From Protoeuglena noctilucae (taxonomy: Eukaryota > Chlorophyta > Pedinophyceae > Marsupiomonadales > Marsupiomonadaceae), in NCBI GenBank assembly GCA_958009085.1, contig OY253678.1:248001-312000 (forward strand): a stretch of DNA of 64,000 nt. The letters are read 5' to 3'. Shown one piece after another: positions 10,056 to 20,124 of the stretch. The translations under genes were made by a program, and so were the position numbers. The notes under the pieces are model-generated. The model made no database searches and had not been told where the DNA came from. It worked only from the letters and a program-made list of their open reading frames with translations. The number at the start of each line of letters is the position of its first letter. Position 1 is the first letter of the stretch.

Positions 10056-11871
10056 CTAGCCTGTGCCGGCGCCGCAGCGGAACGCTGCCCCTGGCAAGCC
10101 ATGGCGCTTGAAGATGCACCCCTGGATGAAGAGGCCCGCCACGTCTGCCACAAGGATGCCCGACGTGTTGGCCATGGCTGCCATGTACAGGCTGGACTCC
10201 TGCATGTGACCCAACAAGTCGGCATAGATCGCAAATCGCGAGGAAGATGGAACGTCGGTGGCGGCGCAGGCCGCGTCGGGATCGAGGCAGCTGCGGGACG
10301 CACCTTGGCTTCCGGTCGTGTGTGGCTGGCGATGAGGGTGAAGGCAGTGACGTACACGCCCCCTCCCAACAACCCCGTGACGAGGCAGAGGGACAGGAGG
10401 CTCCAGCTCTGCCACCACTGCCACAGCGCATTCGCGATAAAGAACACCAGCAGGCACGCCTGGGCGGTCGGCATAATCCACAGCCATTCCAGCCCGAGGT
10501 GCCAAAACATCCCGCTCGACTGCGGGGGAGAGAGCATGAAACAGATTAGCTGGCTCAGGTCCATTATGACACCAAAAGCAGTTGTGCGCCCGAGTCGCGA
10601 GCTCACGCGCGCCAAGAAGACACCCAGCTGGTACATCCACGTCGCGAACTCGTAAGCGAGCTCGCGTCGGTATCGATCTGTGACGGGGAACCCCATCGCC
10701 GACCATGGACCCGTCTGCATCGCGTACTCGGCCGCATACACCACGAAAAGTGGCACCATGAACATCCAGAGGGGGCGCCTGAGGCCACCGACCGCCTTGT
10801 CTCTGCACGATAGGGAGGCGCGACGTAGGCCATTGCTGAGGCTGGCCAGGCAGGCTCTCCCTCGTCATCCCTCTCGCGACTCACATGCTGCGCTCCTCCT
10901 CCCACCCCTCCCCCTCCACATCGCGGCCTGTGCTGGATGCCCTGCTGTCGGTGGCGGCACGGGCCCGCGGACGAACGCCGAGGGACTCTGCGGCGGGGAG
11001 CGGCGACCCCCGCCCCAGCAGCGGCTCGCGGTCTGCCCCCACGGCGTCGGTGTCAGGGGCGCCCTCGCATCCTGCCTCGGCCGTGGGCTCGGACGGGCGC
11101 AGGCTGGTCCCCAGCCCGCGCGCGCTGTCCAGGGTCCGCGGATGCTCGAGGGCAAAGGAAAAGGTCCACCACCATCCGGCAGCCAGACACGTGGCCCCCA
11201 GCAGCACCGTCGTGAAGCTCAGGCCGAGCATGTAGTGCCCCACGGCGACCCACGCGTACCCAAACACCCCAGCGAACCCCGTCCCAGACGCCCACATGGC
11301 AATGGCGTCGCTGCTCGGGGAGAAATGGGCGGCGAGAGCGAGGCAGTTGGGCTCCCTGCGGCGATGCGATGGGAAGGGCGTTTGGTATGCATTGGTAGGG
11401 GTATGGCGGCGCACATGCACCTGCCCTGCACTCACCCCAGGCCGCCTCCTGCGCTCGCCAGGGCCACGCCGAACAGCTGCCAGGGCAGAGATGGCGCCTA
11501 GGCCACGACCACCAGCGCACCTCCTGCGCTCAGGCAGGACCTGATGGAAGCCTTCAAAAGGCATTGACGCGCTCATGCGCGGGGACGGCCGCTCGTGCAC
11601 GCGCTGGCGCACCGAGGAGGGTGGAAACGAGGGCAGCTCGCCCCCGATACGTCGTGGTGTGGATCCACCAGGGACTTGAGGCCTGGAGGAGGAGCCCGGG
11701 GCCCACGCTCGCCAAAAAAACGAGCCCTACGCCGCTTTCCTTGATAAGCTTGGCACCCGCAAGCATGATGGCCCCGCATGAGTTGTTCAGGAGGCCGATG
11801 ACCCAAAACGCAGCCCGATTACGCACAGAGAGCGACGGCCCGTGCGGCCCGGGCGTCACGAGCGCCTGCAT
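10056..11871 (-). CDS. CLN3: CLN3/battenin family membrane protein
   Basis: Battenins are multi-pass membrane proteins of lysosomes or vacuoles, involved in lumenal homeostasis. The ATG at 11871 precedes FWVIGLLNNSCGAIMLAGA, the first hydrophobic helix. The signature SGTGFAGVFGYAWVAV corresponds to the family SGTGGAGLLGALSY. Later helices include PLFVVYAAEYAMQTG, WMYQLGVFLARVSSR, WLWIMPTAQACLLVFFIA and LLGGGVYVTAFTLIA, and the end is ADVAGLFIQGCIFKRHG. Between the two halves is a hydrophilic Arg/Ser/Glu-rich loop of about 90 residues. Within the exon that encodes GGALVVVA...PWQLFGVALASAGGGLG, an in-frame TAG sits at 11498-11500, at a position that is Phe in the human protein by eye alignment. 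The rest of the gene is open, so this is a sequencing error, a recent null allele, or an exon structure I have not resolved. The symbol names the family. Confidence 0.85.
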
Positions 11872-11942
11872 TCTCGTCAGGTTCAAAGCCTGAGCAACGC
11901 CCCCGAAAGGAGAATCAAGGCCAAAGAAATACCATCTCGGAA

Positions 11943-11969
11943 CTAGGTCGCGAACAGTTCACGACCTAG
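11943..11969. promoter_or_regulatory. 27-bp near-perfect palindrome upstream of CLN3
   Basis: The arm CTAGGTCGCGAAC (11943-11955), a single central A and the arm GTTCACGACCTAG (11957-11969) are reverse complements except for one mismatch. It lies about 75 bp upstream of the CLN3 start codon and just downstream of the PHS1 stop codon. It could be a dimeric transcription-factor site for CLN3, or a 3'-end hairpin of the PHS1 transcript. Confidence 0.5.
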
Positions 11970-12045
11970 CTCTTCTACGTGGACCCGAGCAGGATCTACA
12001 AATGCCGCGGGGCTCAAACGCATGCCGAAATGTAGGAATCGCGCC

Positions 12046-15000
12046 TCAATCGGGCTGACTGGCCGTCGGGTTCGCTTGTGCCGCAGCGTCAGGATGTGCC
12101 TTGCGCATGTGCGCCGCCAGGCTGCGCTGGGACACCCCGACCGCCCGGCTGCAGACCGGGCAGACCTTGGCCGCCGGCTTGGCCTTGCCGGGACGCGTGG
12201 TCACCGACACCCGGCCATGCAGCTCCAGCTCGACCCTCTGGAGCTGCTGCAGGAACCCCGCGTTGGGCCGCACGTCCGGCTTGACGCTGCGGAGGTGATC
12301 CAGGGCGTCCCGGAGCGTGTAGCCCTCCTGGCACATGAGGTAGATGAGGCAGAGCGTCGCGCTCCTCGACTTGCCCTCGTAACTGCGGCCGCAGCAAGCG
12401 CATCCCTTCCTTGCAAAGCGGAGATGCACGCACGACTACGACCTCGCGCGCACCGCGGTGCCCGCGACGGCTCACCAGTGCACCAGGACGGACCGCCCCG
12501 CGCCAATCGCCTCCGCGACGAACCCTGTGGCCGCCTCCACCAAAGGCGCCGTGTCCTGGTCCTCGGTGTCCTTGACGGGGCAGCGGAGGAACACGAAGCC
12601 CTCCTCCTCAGGCGGGGCGTGCACCTCGTCCGGCTCGGTCACGTTGACGATGTGCGTGACGCCCAGGTGGTGCAGGAGGTGGTAGGAGTTGGAGCACACG
12701 GCCGAGCCCAGGAACAGCGTCGCCCCGTCGTCGCCGTCGCTGTCGGGCGAGGGCTCCTCCGCAGGCGCATCGGTCGCCCCTCCTGCCGCATCGGCACCAC
12801 CCTCGGCGTCCCCCTCTGCGCCCACGCCCTCCGCCGCCCCCGTGCGCCGGTGCCGCACCACAGCGATCGGCCGCGCCGTGGACGTCGCTTCCGTGATGAG
12901 CCTGGGGAACCCGGACACGGCTGGGTCATACCCTTACCGACTGGCACATCACCACCAGCGAAAGGCATACAAGTGGCCACGCACCTCAGACGGCGGAGGA
13001 CGTGCTGCAAGCGGACCTTGAGCTCGTAGCTGTCGACGACTGGCAACGCACCGTCCAGGAACCCCGTGGTCAACTGCAGCGAGACGGGTCACGAGTGTCT
13101 AAGTATGCAGCCTCAGCCTCCCTGACCCAGGCTTGCCATAGCTCCTCCACGCCACTCACCAGCGGCACGTTGGGGTCGCGGGACCGCTTGCTCTGCCACT
13201 CCTCCACGGCCGCGCGCAGCTCCGCCCCCTTCTCCCGGATCTGCCGCACCCACCGCCGCAGCTTGCTCTGCAGCTCGTCGTCGCCCTTGGCCTGCGGAGC
13301 GGCAGGCACAGGGCACGTGGCAGACCCCAGGACGCCAGCAGCAGCACAGGCGAGCCCATTACACCGGCACCACCAGCCGCCGCGGCCTCGCCTCGGTCTT
13401 GAGTCGCCGCAGCACCACCGTCTGGCTGCTGGGCCGCGTCCCCAGGTTGGCGGCCTTCTCTTGCGCGGACGTGTTCGACGGCCGCCCGCTGATGGCATCC
13501 AGCTCATCCTGCGTGCTCGACTCCTGCCGCGAGTGGCCCGCGGACGGGCCCGACCTGCGAGACAGAATGGTCTCCATCGTCGGGGGGCCACAACATGTTA
13601 TTTGTTCCCTTCAGGCCACCACGACAAGCTTGCCTGATCCCGGGGGAGATGTCCTTGATGGTCATCCACCTCAGGTGGTGCTCGTGGCCCGGGTTATACC
13701 CCGCCGCCCCGTCCCGTGGGGGGCTCTCCTGCCCATTCTCCGTGGCAGACGCGTGGCCCCAGTCGGTGATCTCGGGGATGGCGTGGCGCTCCTCCTGACT
13801 GCGGGGGTGGGTTGGGTTGCATTCCAGAACGTCGCATGGCAGCCAGGCGGCAGCACTCATGGCCTCCGTCCCCATTGCGCCTGGCCCCTCTCCACTCCCT
13901 CTCCCATTTCATCGCACCTGGCCCTGCCCCTCTCTGCTCCCTCTCCTGCGCTCCCCTTCACGGATGGGGACGGCGCCCCCGACATGGCATCACGGGACGC
14001 AGAGACGGGCCGTGGGCCTCGCATGTCCGTGATGAAGTCCTGGATCTCCACCGACAAGTGCTCGTAGATCATGTCCATCAGGCCCTGAATGCGCTGGGCC
14101 CGGTGACACGCGTCGCGCACCCCCTGCGTGCACCCCAAGGGGACGGACCGTGCGCTGTTCACTCCAAAAGCGAACGGCCGAGCTTGGCAGGAGCACCTCC
14201 CGCGAAACGCACCTCGCGGAATGCGTCCACGACGCCGTCGTCCGCCGCCGCCGCCAGCCCCGCGGGGCTGGCCTGCACAATGCCCTCCAGCACCGACCGC
14301 GCCACCTCCCGATCGTTCAGTATCAGCTCCGCCATGCGGTGGGCGGCGAAGTCTTCCACGTCCCTGCGAGAGTCAGGGTAAGGGGCCTGGTGTGCGGCAC
14401 GTCTGCGTCAACACCCGGTGCGACAGGCTTGCGTGCGACCCACGCACCGGACGCCTTGAGGGGGCTTGCGGGGCACGCAGGAGTCGATGCCGACCAGCCG
14501 CCCGGCCACGGCCCCCCCGCTGCCGAACATGACGTTGCTGAGGTTCCCCCGCCAGCCCAGCTCCGTCACAGGCAGCCTGTCCGGGTTGCCGATCGCCATG
14601 TCGCACAGGAGGAGGCGCCCAATGTCCCCCGCGGTGGAGGTCACGTTTCCGGGCGCGAATGCCGCCTCTGCGCAAGCCGTAGAAAGGGGCTGGAGGTGGG
14701 GACATGGTTAGGCAAGGACGATGGGCTTTTTCTGATCCCCGCACCCTGCGTCCGTCACCTGCTTCGAGCAGCGGCTGTCCCTGGATGAACTCCATGGCCA
14801 GGCAGCAGGCGTGCGTCTCCAGCTCGGCGTCGAGGTCGTTGCCGTAAGGCTCCAGGGACCGCAGGTGCTGGCGGACCTCGTCGCTCCACAGGGCGGTACC
14901 TCGGCCCTTCTGCAGGGACGAGACCCGTGCAGGCCACTCTGAGACACTCTACCACCCTGCCAAAAACTTTCCCAGATGTTGACACTCGCTGCAGTCACCC

Positions 15001-16046
15001 GCAGGATGCGTGACCTGGGCGCCGCGATGCCCATGTGCATGGTCATCTCCGTGCCGAACTGCTCGGCCTGGACCTCGAGGCGCGTCGAGCAAAACTTGAG
15101 CACGAGGCACGAGGGCCGCGGACCCGCCGTCGTCATCTGCGGTTGCGGCTTGGGAGGTGGAATGCGTGGGAGGCGAATGTGTGCCTGCTGCTCTTCTTAA
15201 CACGCCTGCGCGCCAAGACCTTACCAGGAAGAAGACCCGGCCGCCAGAGTTGATCTCCAGCACGCCGTTGTCCGCCTGGCTGTCTCCCGCCACTTCCGAG
15301 GGTAGGGCATAGCAGAAGTCAAGCCAAGGCAGCTCCTCCTGCGTTACGTCCGCCGACTCTGCCACGCGCAGCATGGCCCGAAGCCGGCCCTCGTCGTCCA
15401 CGATGGGGGACACGGAACGAGGCGTGGACGGCTTGCTGGCCGCGCCCGGCTCCGCCGTGCCGCGGCAACCCACGGTCCCGCGGCTGACGCAACCTGTGAG
15501 CGGCGCCGGTGGTGTCACGTTTGCAAAGCAGAGCTGGGCCCGGCCTCCGGATGTGCTCGCCTGTCATGCCACACAGCGCACAAGAGTTCGAGGGAGCAGC
15601 TCACCGCGACTGGCGGACCGCATCTCTCCCGCAAAGGACAGCCTTGGGGAGGGCAGGGCCGGGGCCGGGTAGCTGGTGCGGCCGTAGAGGTGGGGCGACA
15701 CCTCACTGAGCACGCTCGACAGCTCGTCCACGGACGTGACATGCCCGACGTCCTGCTCCCCTTGCGAGTGCTCCAGAAGCGCGTTCTGGATGATGACACG
15801 CAGCCGCTGCGTCCGCGGCGAGGGCGGGGCACGGGGCAGGCTGCCCAGGGTCGGCGAGCCACTTCGGAGCCCGGTACCTGCGTCTCCGCGACCCAAAGGC
15901 GGCTTCCCCGAAGCAGCGGCGCCACGCTGGCTGATGCCCGAGACATGCAGGGCCGCTGCAGCGTCCACGTTGGTCACGGCAGCGTGGGGGGGCGTCCGCT
16001 GGGCGCCCTCGGCTGCCCCAATCCCATCTGCGGGCGCTGAGCGCAT
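12046..16046 (-). CDS. PHS1: PHS1-like atypical tubulin kinase fused to dual-specificity phosphatase
   Basis: Plant PHS1 carries an actin-fragmin-kinase-like domain that phosphorylates alpha-tubulin under stress, and a MAP-kinase-phosphatase-like domain that restrains it. Here the ATG at 16046 opens a Ser/Pro-rich N-terminus. The kinase half shows FCYALPSEV, a beta-3 lysine in CLVLKFCS, the helix-C glutamate in EQFGTEMTMHMG, the catalytic-loop equivalent CDMAIGNPDRLP, GWRGNLSNVMFG and the metal-loop equivalent VGIDS. The phosphatase half shows ATLFLGSAVCSNSYHLLHHLG, HIVNVTE and, across the 93-bp intron at 12383-12475, the P-loop HCYEGKSRSAT with the catalytic Cys. The protein ends in a CPVC...H...H finger, which I recall plant PHS1 also having. 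Middle exon borders (13.0-15.2 kb) are approximate. Open sequence upstream (16.1-16.5 kb) may contain additional 5' exons. Confidence 0.87.
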
Positions 16047-17130
16047 TGTCAGCGGCGCCTAGGACAAGACGGGCTGCCGGGCTCAGGGTCTTGACACGAC
16101 TGGTGCGGCTGGGGCCGCCCCTCACCCTCGTGCCCCGAACCCTTTTTGGTTTTGGGCGCTTGCTGGCCTCCGCCCAGGTGTTTGATGCTCACAGCCTTGG
16201 CGAGTCCTGCAAAAGAAACGTATGCACGACATTTGCGAGGCAGATTCTGCGCGTCCCGCCAGCAGCGCGGGCCCGTTCGATCGTACCTGTTGGAAGCGTG
16301 TTCGCGTCGGCCTCCGCTCGATGCGCGCCCCCGAGGCCCGCAGCGGATCCCTTCCGCAGACCTTTCTTCGCGGGGGCAGCCGCAGCATCCTCCCTCGGCC
16401 CCCACCGCATGATGCAGCCGCGTAGGGCGGCGCACCTGGATGTGAGCGCCCGCAAAACCTAGCTGAGATGCGGACCACCCTACCCCACGCGCCCGCACCT
16501 CTCGTCCACCCCGTCAGTAACCGCAACCAGTCACGCTGGATCGGGCGCGTTGCCTCGAAGCAACTGATGTCAGACGGACCGCGTCAGCTGTTGGACATCG
16601 TCGCCCAGGCCATCTCTATCGGCCACTCCCTCGCATCTCTCGCAGACACTGACGCCCTCGAGCTCCCTTTATCCCAGCGATCTCCAGGTGAGAGCCTCGC
16701 GCGCTGGGGCCCGCCCTGCGCGTCCTCCCGGCCAGACAGATGGTTGAGTGTGACTTTTATCTCGAAATCTCGCCTTGCGTCGTCGGATAAGCGCCCATCT
16801 CCCTCCTCGGCGGAGGGGAGCGTCCCTGCTGCGGCCCGCCTAGATCTCGTCGGCACAATGGGTCTGCTGCTCTCCCGTGGATCCGTGCGTCGTATTTCGA
16901 GGCTGTTGCGGCCCCCGTGGATGGCGGGGTGCCGGGAGCGCGCAGATCCGTGCTTCTTGGCCGCGGCAGTTGTCTCCAGTGCGTGGGCTGAGCGCGCGCC
17001 GTGCCCGCCTATCGCCAGCCTCGCTCCCAATCGTGGGATGTTCTGACCATTTACCGCCACCTAGCGACAGCACTGGCCTCGACGAGCTCTCAAGCGTCTC
17101 CCACGCCCCCTCCGCCGCAGGACCGAAACC
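16047..17130. other. Divergent intergenic region between PHS1-like and cyclophilin genes
   Basis: About 1.1 kb with no confident gene. A minus-strand stretch at 16455-16150 can be read as two short exons joined at a GTACGA donor (LGGAHRAEADANTLPT then GLAKAVSIKHLGGGQ). This could be the 5' end of the PHS1-like gene, but no family match supports it. The part from 16500 to 17000 contains open frames without recognisable content. Confidence 0.35.
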
Positions 17131-17837
17131 ATGCCGAACCCCGTCGTGTTCTTCGACATCACCATCGGCGGCCGCCCCGCCGGCCGCATCCAGTTCGAGC
17201 TCTTTGCGGACGTCGCGCCCAAGACGGCCGAGAACTTCCGGGCGCTCTGCACGGGTGACACTTGTGGCAGGGCGTGTGCACTGAAGACTCGCACCAATGC
17301 GCCCCCCCGCCAACGCGAACGTTGCCGATCCCCGCAGGCGAGAAGGGCGTCGGCAAGTCCGGCAAGCCGCTGCACTTCAAGAACTGCCCCTTCCACCGCA
17401 TCATTCCCGAGTTCATGTGCCAGGGCGGGTGAGCGGCGGAAAGCAGAGGAGCCCTCGCGCGCGGCCCGCTTCCTCGTGGGCCGGCTTGTGTCACCTCCCT
17501 TCCGCACAACCCACCCCCGCCCCCCGCCTGCAGTGACTTCACCGTCGGCAACGGCACGGGCGGCGAGTCCATCTACGGCGCCAAGTTCCCCGACGAGAAC
17601 TTCACGCGCAAGCACACGGAGCCCTTCCTGCTGTCCATGGCCAACGCGGGCCCCAACACGAACGGCAGCCAGTTCTTCATCACCACGGTGCCCTGCCCCT
17701 GGCTCGACGGCAAGCACGTCGTGTTTGGCAAGGTCACCCAGGGCAGCGACGTCGTGAAGCAGATGGAGGCGGCCGGGTCCAGCTCGGGCGCCCCGCGCGC
17801 TCCCGTCGTCATCGCCGACTGCGGCCAGCTGGCTTAA
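17131..17837 (+). CDS. CYP: Cyclophilin-type peptidyl-prolyl cis-trans isomerase, single domain
   Basis: The enzyme catalyses cis-trans isomerisation of prolyl bonds and assists folding; a single-domain protein without a leader suggests the cytosol. Three exons join cleanly: 17131-17254, 17338-17428 and 17534-17837. Seen: [36 protein letters not shown], the plant-type inserted loop KSGKPLH, active-site segment [15 protein letters not shown] (the Arg, Phe, Met and Gln of the active site), [29 protein letters not shown], and [12 protein letters not shown] with the cyclosporin-contacting Trp. The length of about 172 residues is that of the family. Both introns have GTGAC/GTGAG donors and CGCAG/TGCAG acceptors. 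The stop lies 73 bp from the stop of the convergent sugar kinase. Confidence 0.97.
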
Positions 17838-17910
17838 ACTGCGGATCATTCGAGCGCCGCGGCGGTGGGATGGTTGCCCCGGCGTCTGGACGTTTGAAAC
17901 CGCCCTCTCA

Positions 17911-19815
17911 TCAGCCCCGCATCCCGAGCAGTGCGGCCCCGAACGACGCCTCCCCGCGCTTGGCCGGCACCACTGGCACGCCCAGCGCCCGCTCGCGGAT
18001 CCGTGACCACGCTGTGTTCCGCGCCCCACCCCCCGACGACACCACTCGCTTGAGCGGCGTCGCGCCCATGTCTGCCAGCACGCGGTAGGCCGTCCCCTCC
18101 ACGTCGGCGATTCCCTGCGACGTTCCGGCCGGGTTGCACTCGCTGGCACCCCTCAGAAGGTGTCCACCTTCTGACCTGGTCCAATGCATTGCGTCCCAGC
18201 TCCACTCACCTCCAGAATGCCCTGCAGGAACAGAGCTCGGTCCGAGGGGCGGGGCTCCAGCACAGGGTCTTTGTCGGGGTCGCACACGGGGAAGCGCTCC
18301 CCCCTGCTGGGGAGTGGGTAGTACCCCAGGCCTGTGGGAGAGTCGGGGTCCACCCGCTCCGACAGGGCCGCAATCTCGTCATCGGAGAAGAACTGCCGCA
18401 GCTGCAGGGGCGGTGAGCACGCGCAACTCGACGCGGCCCGGTCGGAGGGGCGGGGCAGGCGTGAAGTGACCCGCGGAGGCAGCACTCGCCACGGCTCCTC
18501 CGACGTTGGAAGCCCCCCCCACCAGCCAGGCATCGCCCAGGCGGTGCGAGTAGACCCCGCGCGCGTCGTCCTCCACGGGCCTCTCGGAGATGAGCTTCAC
18601 GGCCAGCGTGGAGCCCAGGGACGTGACGGCCTCTCCCGGCTCCCTCACCCCCGCCGCCAGGAACGCGGCGATGCTGTCAGTGGTCCCCGCATGGACAACG
18701 CAACCGGGGCCGAGACCAAAGCGCCGCTGCGCTTCCTTCGACACCGCCGCGACCGCCTGCCCCGGCCTGCTAGCATGCGGGGGGCATTCGATGCCCGCTC
18801 GCACAAAGCACCTGGCGTACACCCGGAGCGGGTACGACGTGGCGTTTCACCTGCGGACGTCTCTCGGCACAGCCGCCATCAGCGGCAGCGACTGCATCCA
18901 TGCAGGGTAGTCCTCGGCCTTGGGGTCGTAGCCAAGCTTGAGCGCGTTGTTCCAGTCGGACGCCCACTTGCCGTGCAACAAGAACGCGAGCCAATCACTG
19001 CGGCAGGGCGGGGACCGGTCGCAGGGCCGCCATTACGCTTGCTGCTCTCAGCTTGGCGGGTGCGTCTGTGCTCACCACTGGTGCATGAGGCAGGGGTGGC
19101 GTCCCTCGCTCCTCGCAGCGTCCAGCGCCCCCGACAGGTGCCAAGAGGCGAGCTTGCACAGTGCAGACGTCGCAGCCCGGGTCGTGTTGCCCTCAGGGCT
19201 GACGGACCGCACTGCGTGGAGGTCAGGGACGTAAGTCGCTGAATCAGGCACGCGGCCTGGCGCATGCTCGCGTTCCCGCCAGTGCAGCAACCACAACGCG
19301 TCACCGTACTGCACAACTGCTGCATCCTGTGCCTCGTTGTACAGCCTGGCGTCCCCCAGGACCTCTCCCGACCCGAGGTCCACGAGGAGCGCCGTCGCAC
19401 TCGTGCCGTCGAAGCACACGCGGCCGACCTTTCCCCGGACATCCGGGGAGATGGACAGGACTGCAGGAAAGGCTGTCGTTGGCGACGTCATACGTGGCAC
19501 GGACCGGCCTCGGCGCACAGCACACCCCTGGGACGCACCCAGCGACTCCAGAGCCGTTTCCCAGGCGTCGACGGCTCTCAACGCTGTGGGGTACATTCCT
19601 CTCGCCTCCGCGACTACCCTCACGCCGTCCTCGCTCGCATCGTCCCTCGATATCACCGTCGCTCGGCACCCGCTCGTCCCAAAGTCGATGCCAAGACAGT
19701 ACTGGTCATGCGACCCTGCCACGGCGCCGACCGTTCCACTGATACGCAGGATCATGCGGGCATTCGGTCCACGGGCAGCGCCCAGGGGCCCTGGAAGGCG
19801 CACTCCCAGGACCAT
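17911..19815 (-). CDS. FGGY-family carbohydrate kinase, D-ribulokinase (XK1) type
   Basis: FGGY kinases phosphorylate sugars; the plant XK-1 and cyanobacterial homologues were described as D-ribulose kinases. The ATG at 19815 starts a basic leader of about 40 residues, plausibly a plastid transit peptide. The actin-like ATPase fold opens with YCLGIDFGTSGCRATV, the phosphate-1 loop. Next come VCFDGTSATALLVD, LYNEAQ, VRSVSPEGNTTRAAT, ASDWNNALKLGYDPKAEDYP, VHAGTTDSIAAFLAAG, TSLGSTLAVKLIS, the adenosine-site segment VVSSGGGARNTAWSRIRE, and the terminal PAKRGEASFGAALLG. Several introns interrupt the gene (for example around 19000 and 18200). The ribulokinase subgroup is chosen from the overall look (GTSG...RATV, DWNNALKLGYDP); substrate is inferred. 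Convergent with cyclophilin. Confidence 0.85.
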
Positions 19816-20124
19816 GCAACCTGCGCGTTCCCCACGGTGACACGATGCTGGTTTTTGCGACTTCTCCACAAATAATGACGTGACAACACGAGTATGATGA
19901 AACTTGCGTCTTCATCGCCAATCGGGCCGAGCAGAACTCACCTGCGCTGCGTCGCAACGCAGGTCTGGGATCGCCCACAAGCGACGGTCGGGGCTCAGCT
20001 GGGGCGTCAACGGAAGCGCGGTTCTGGATGTGTCAACGGCTCAGCACGCTCGTCGATTTCCCTCGCTGCTGCAGCGGACAGCCCTGGATAGAAGAGGCAC
20101 TAGAGAACAAACAACGCCAAGGCC
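19816..20124. other. Divergent intergenic region between sugar kinase and Z-ISO
   Basis: About 310 bp between two divergent genes whose products both appear plastid-targeted. It is less GC-rich than its surroundings (for example the AT-rich patch 19860-19915). I see no conserved motif or repeat. Confidence 0.4.
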
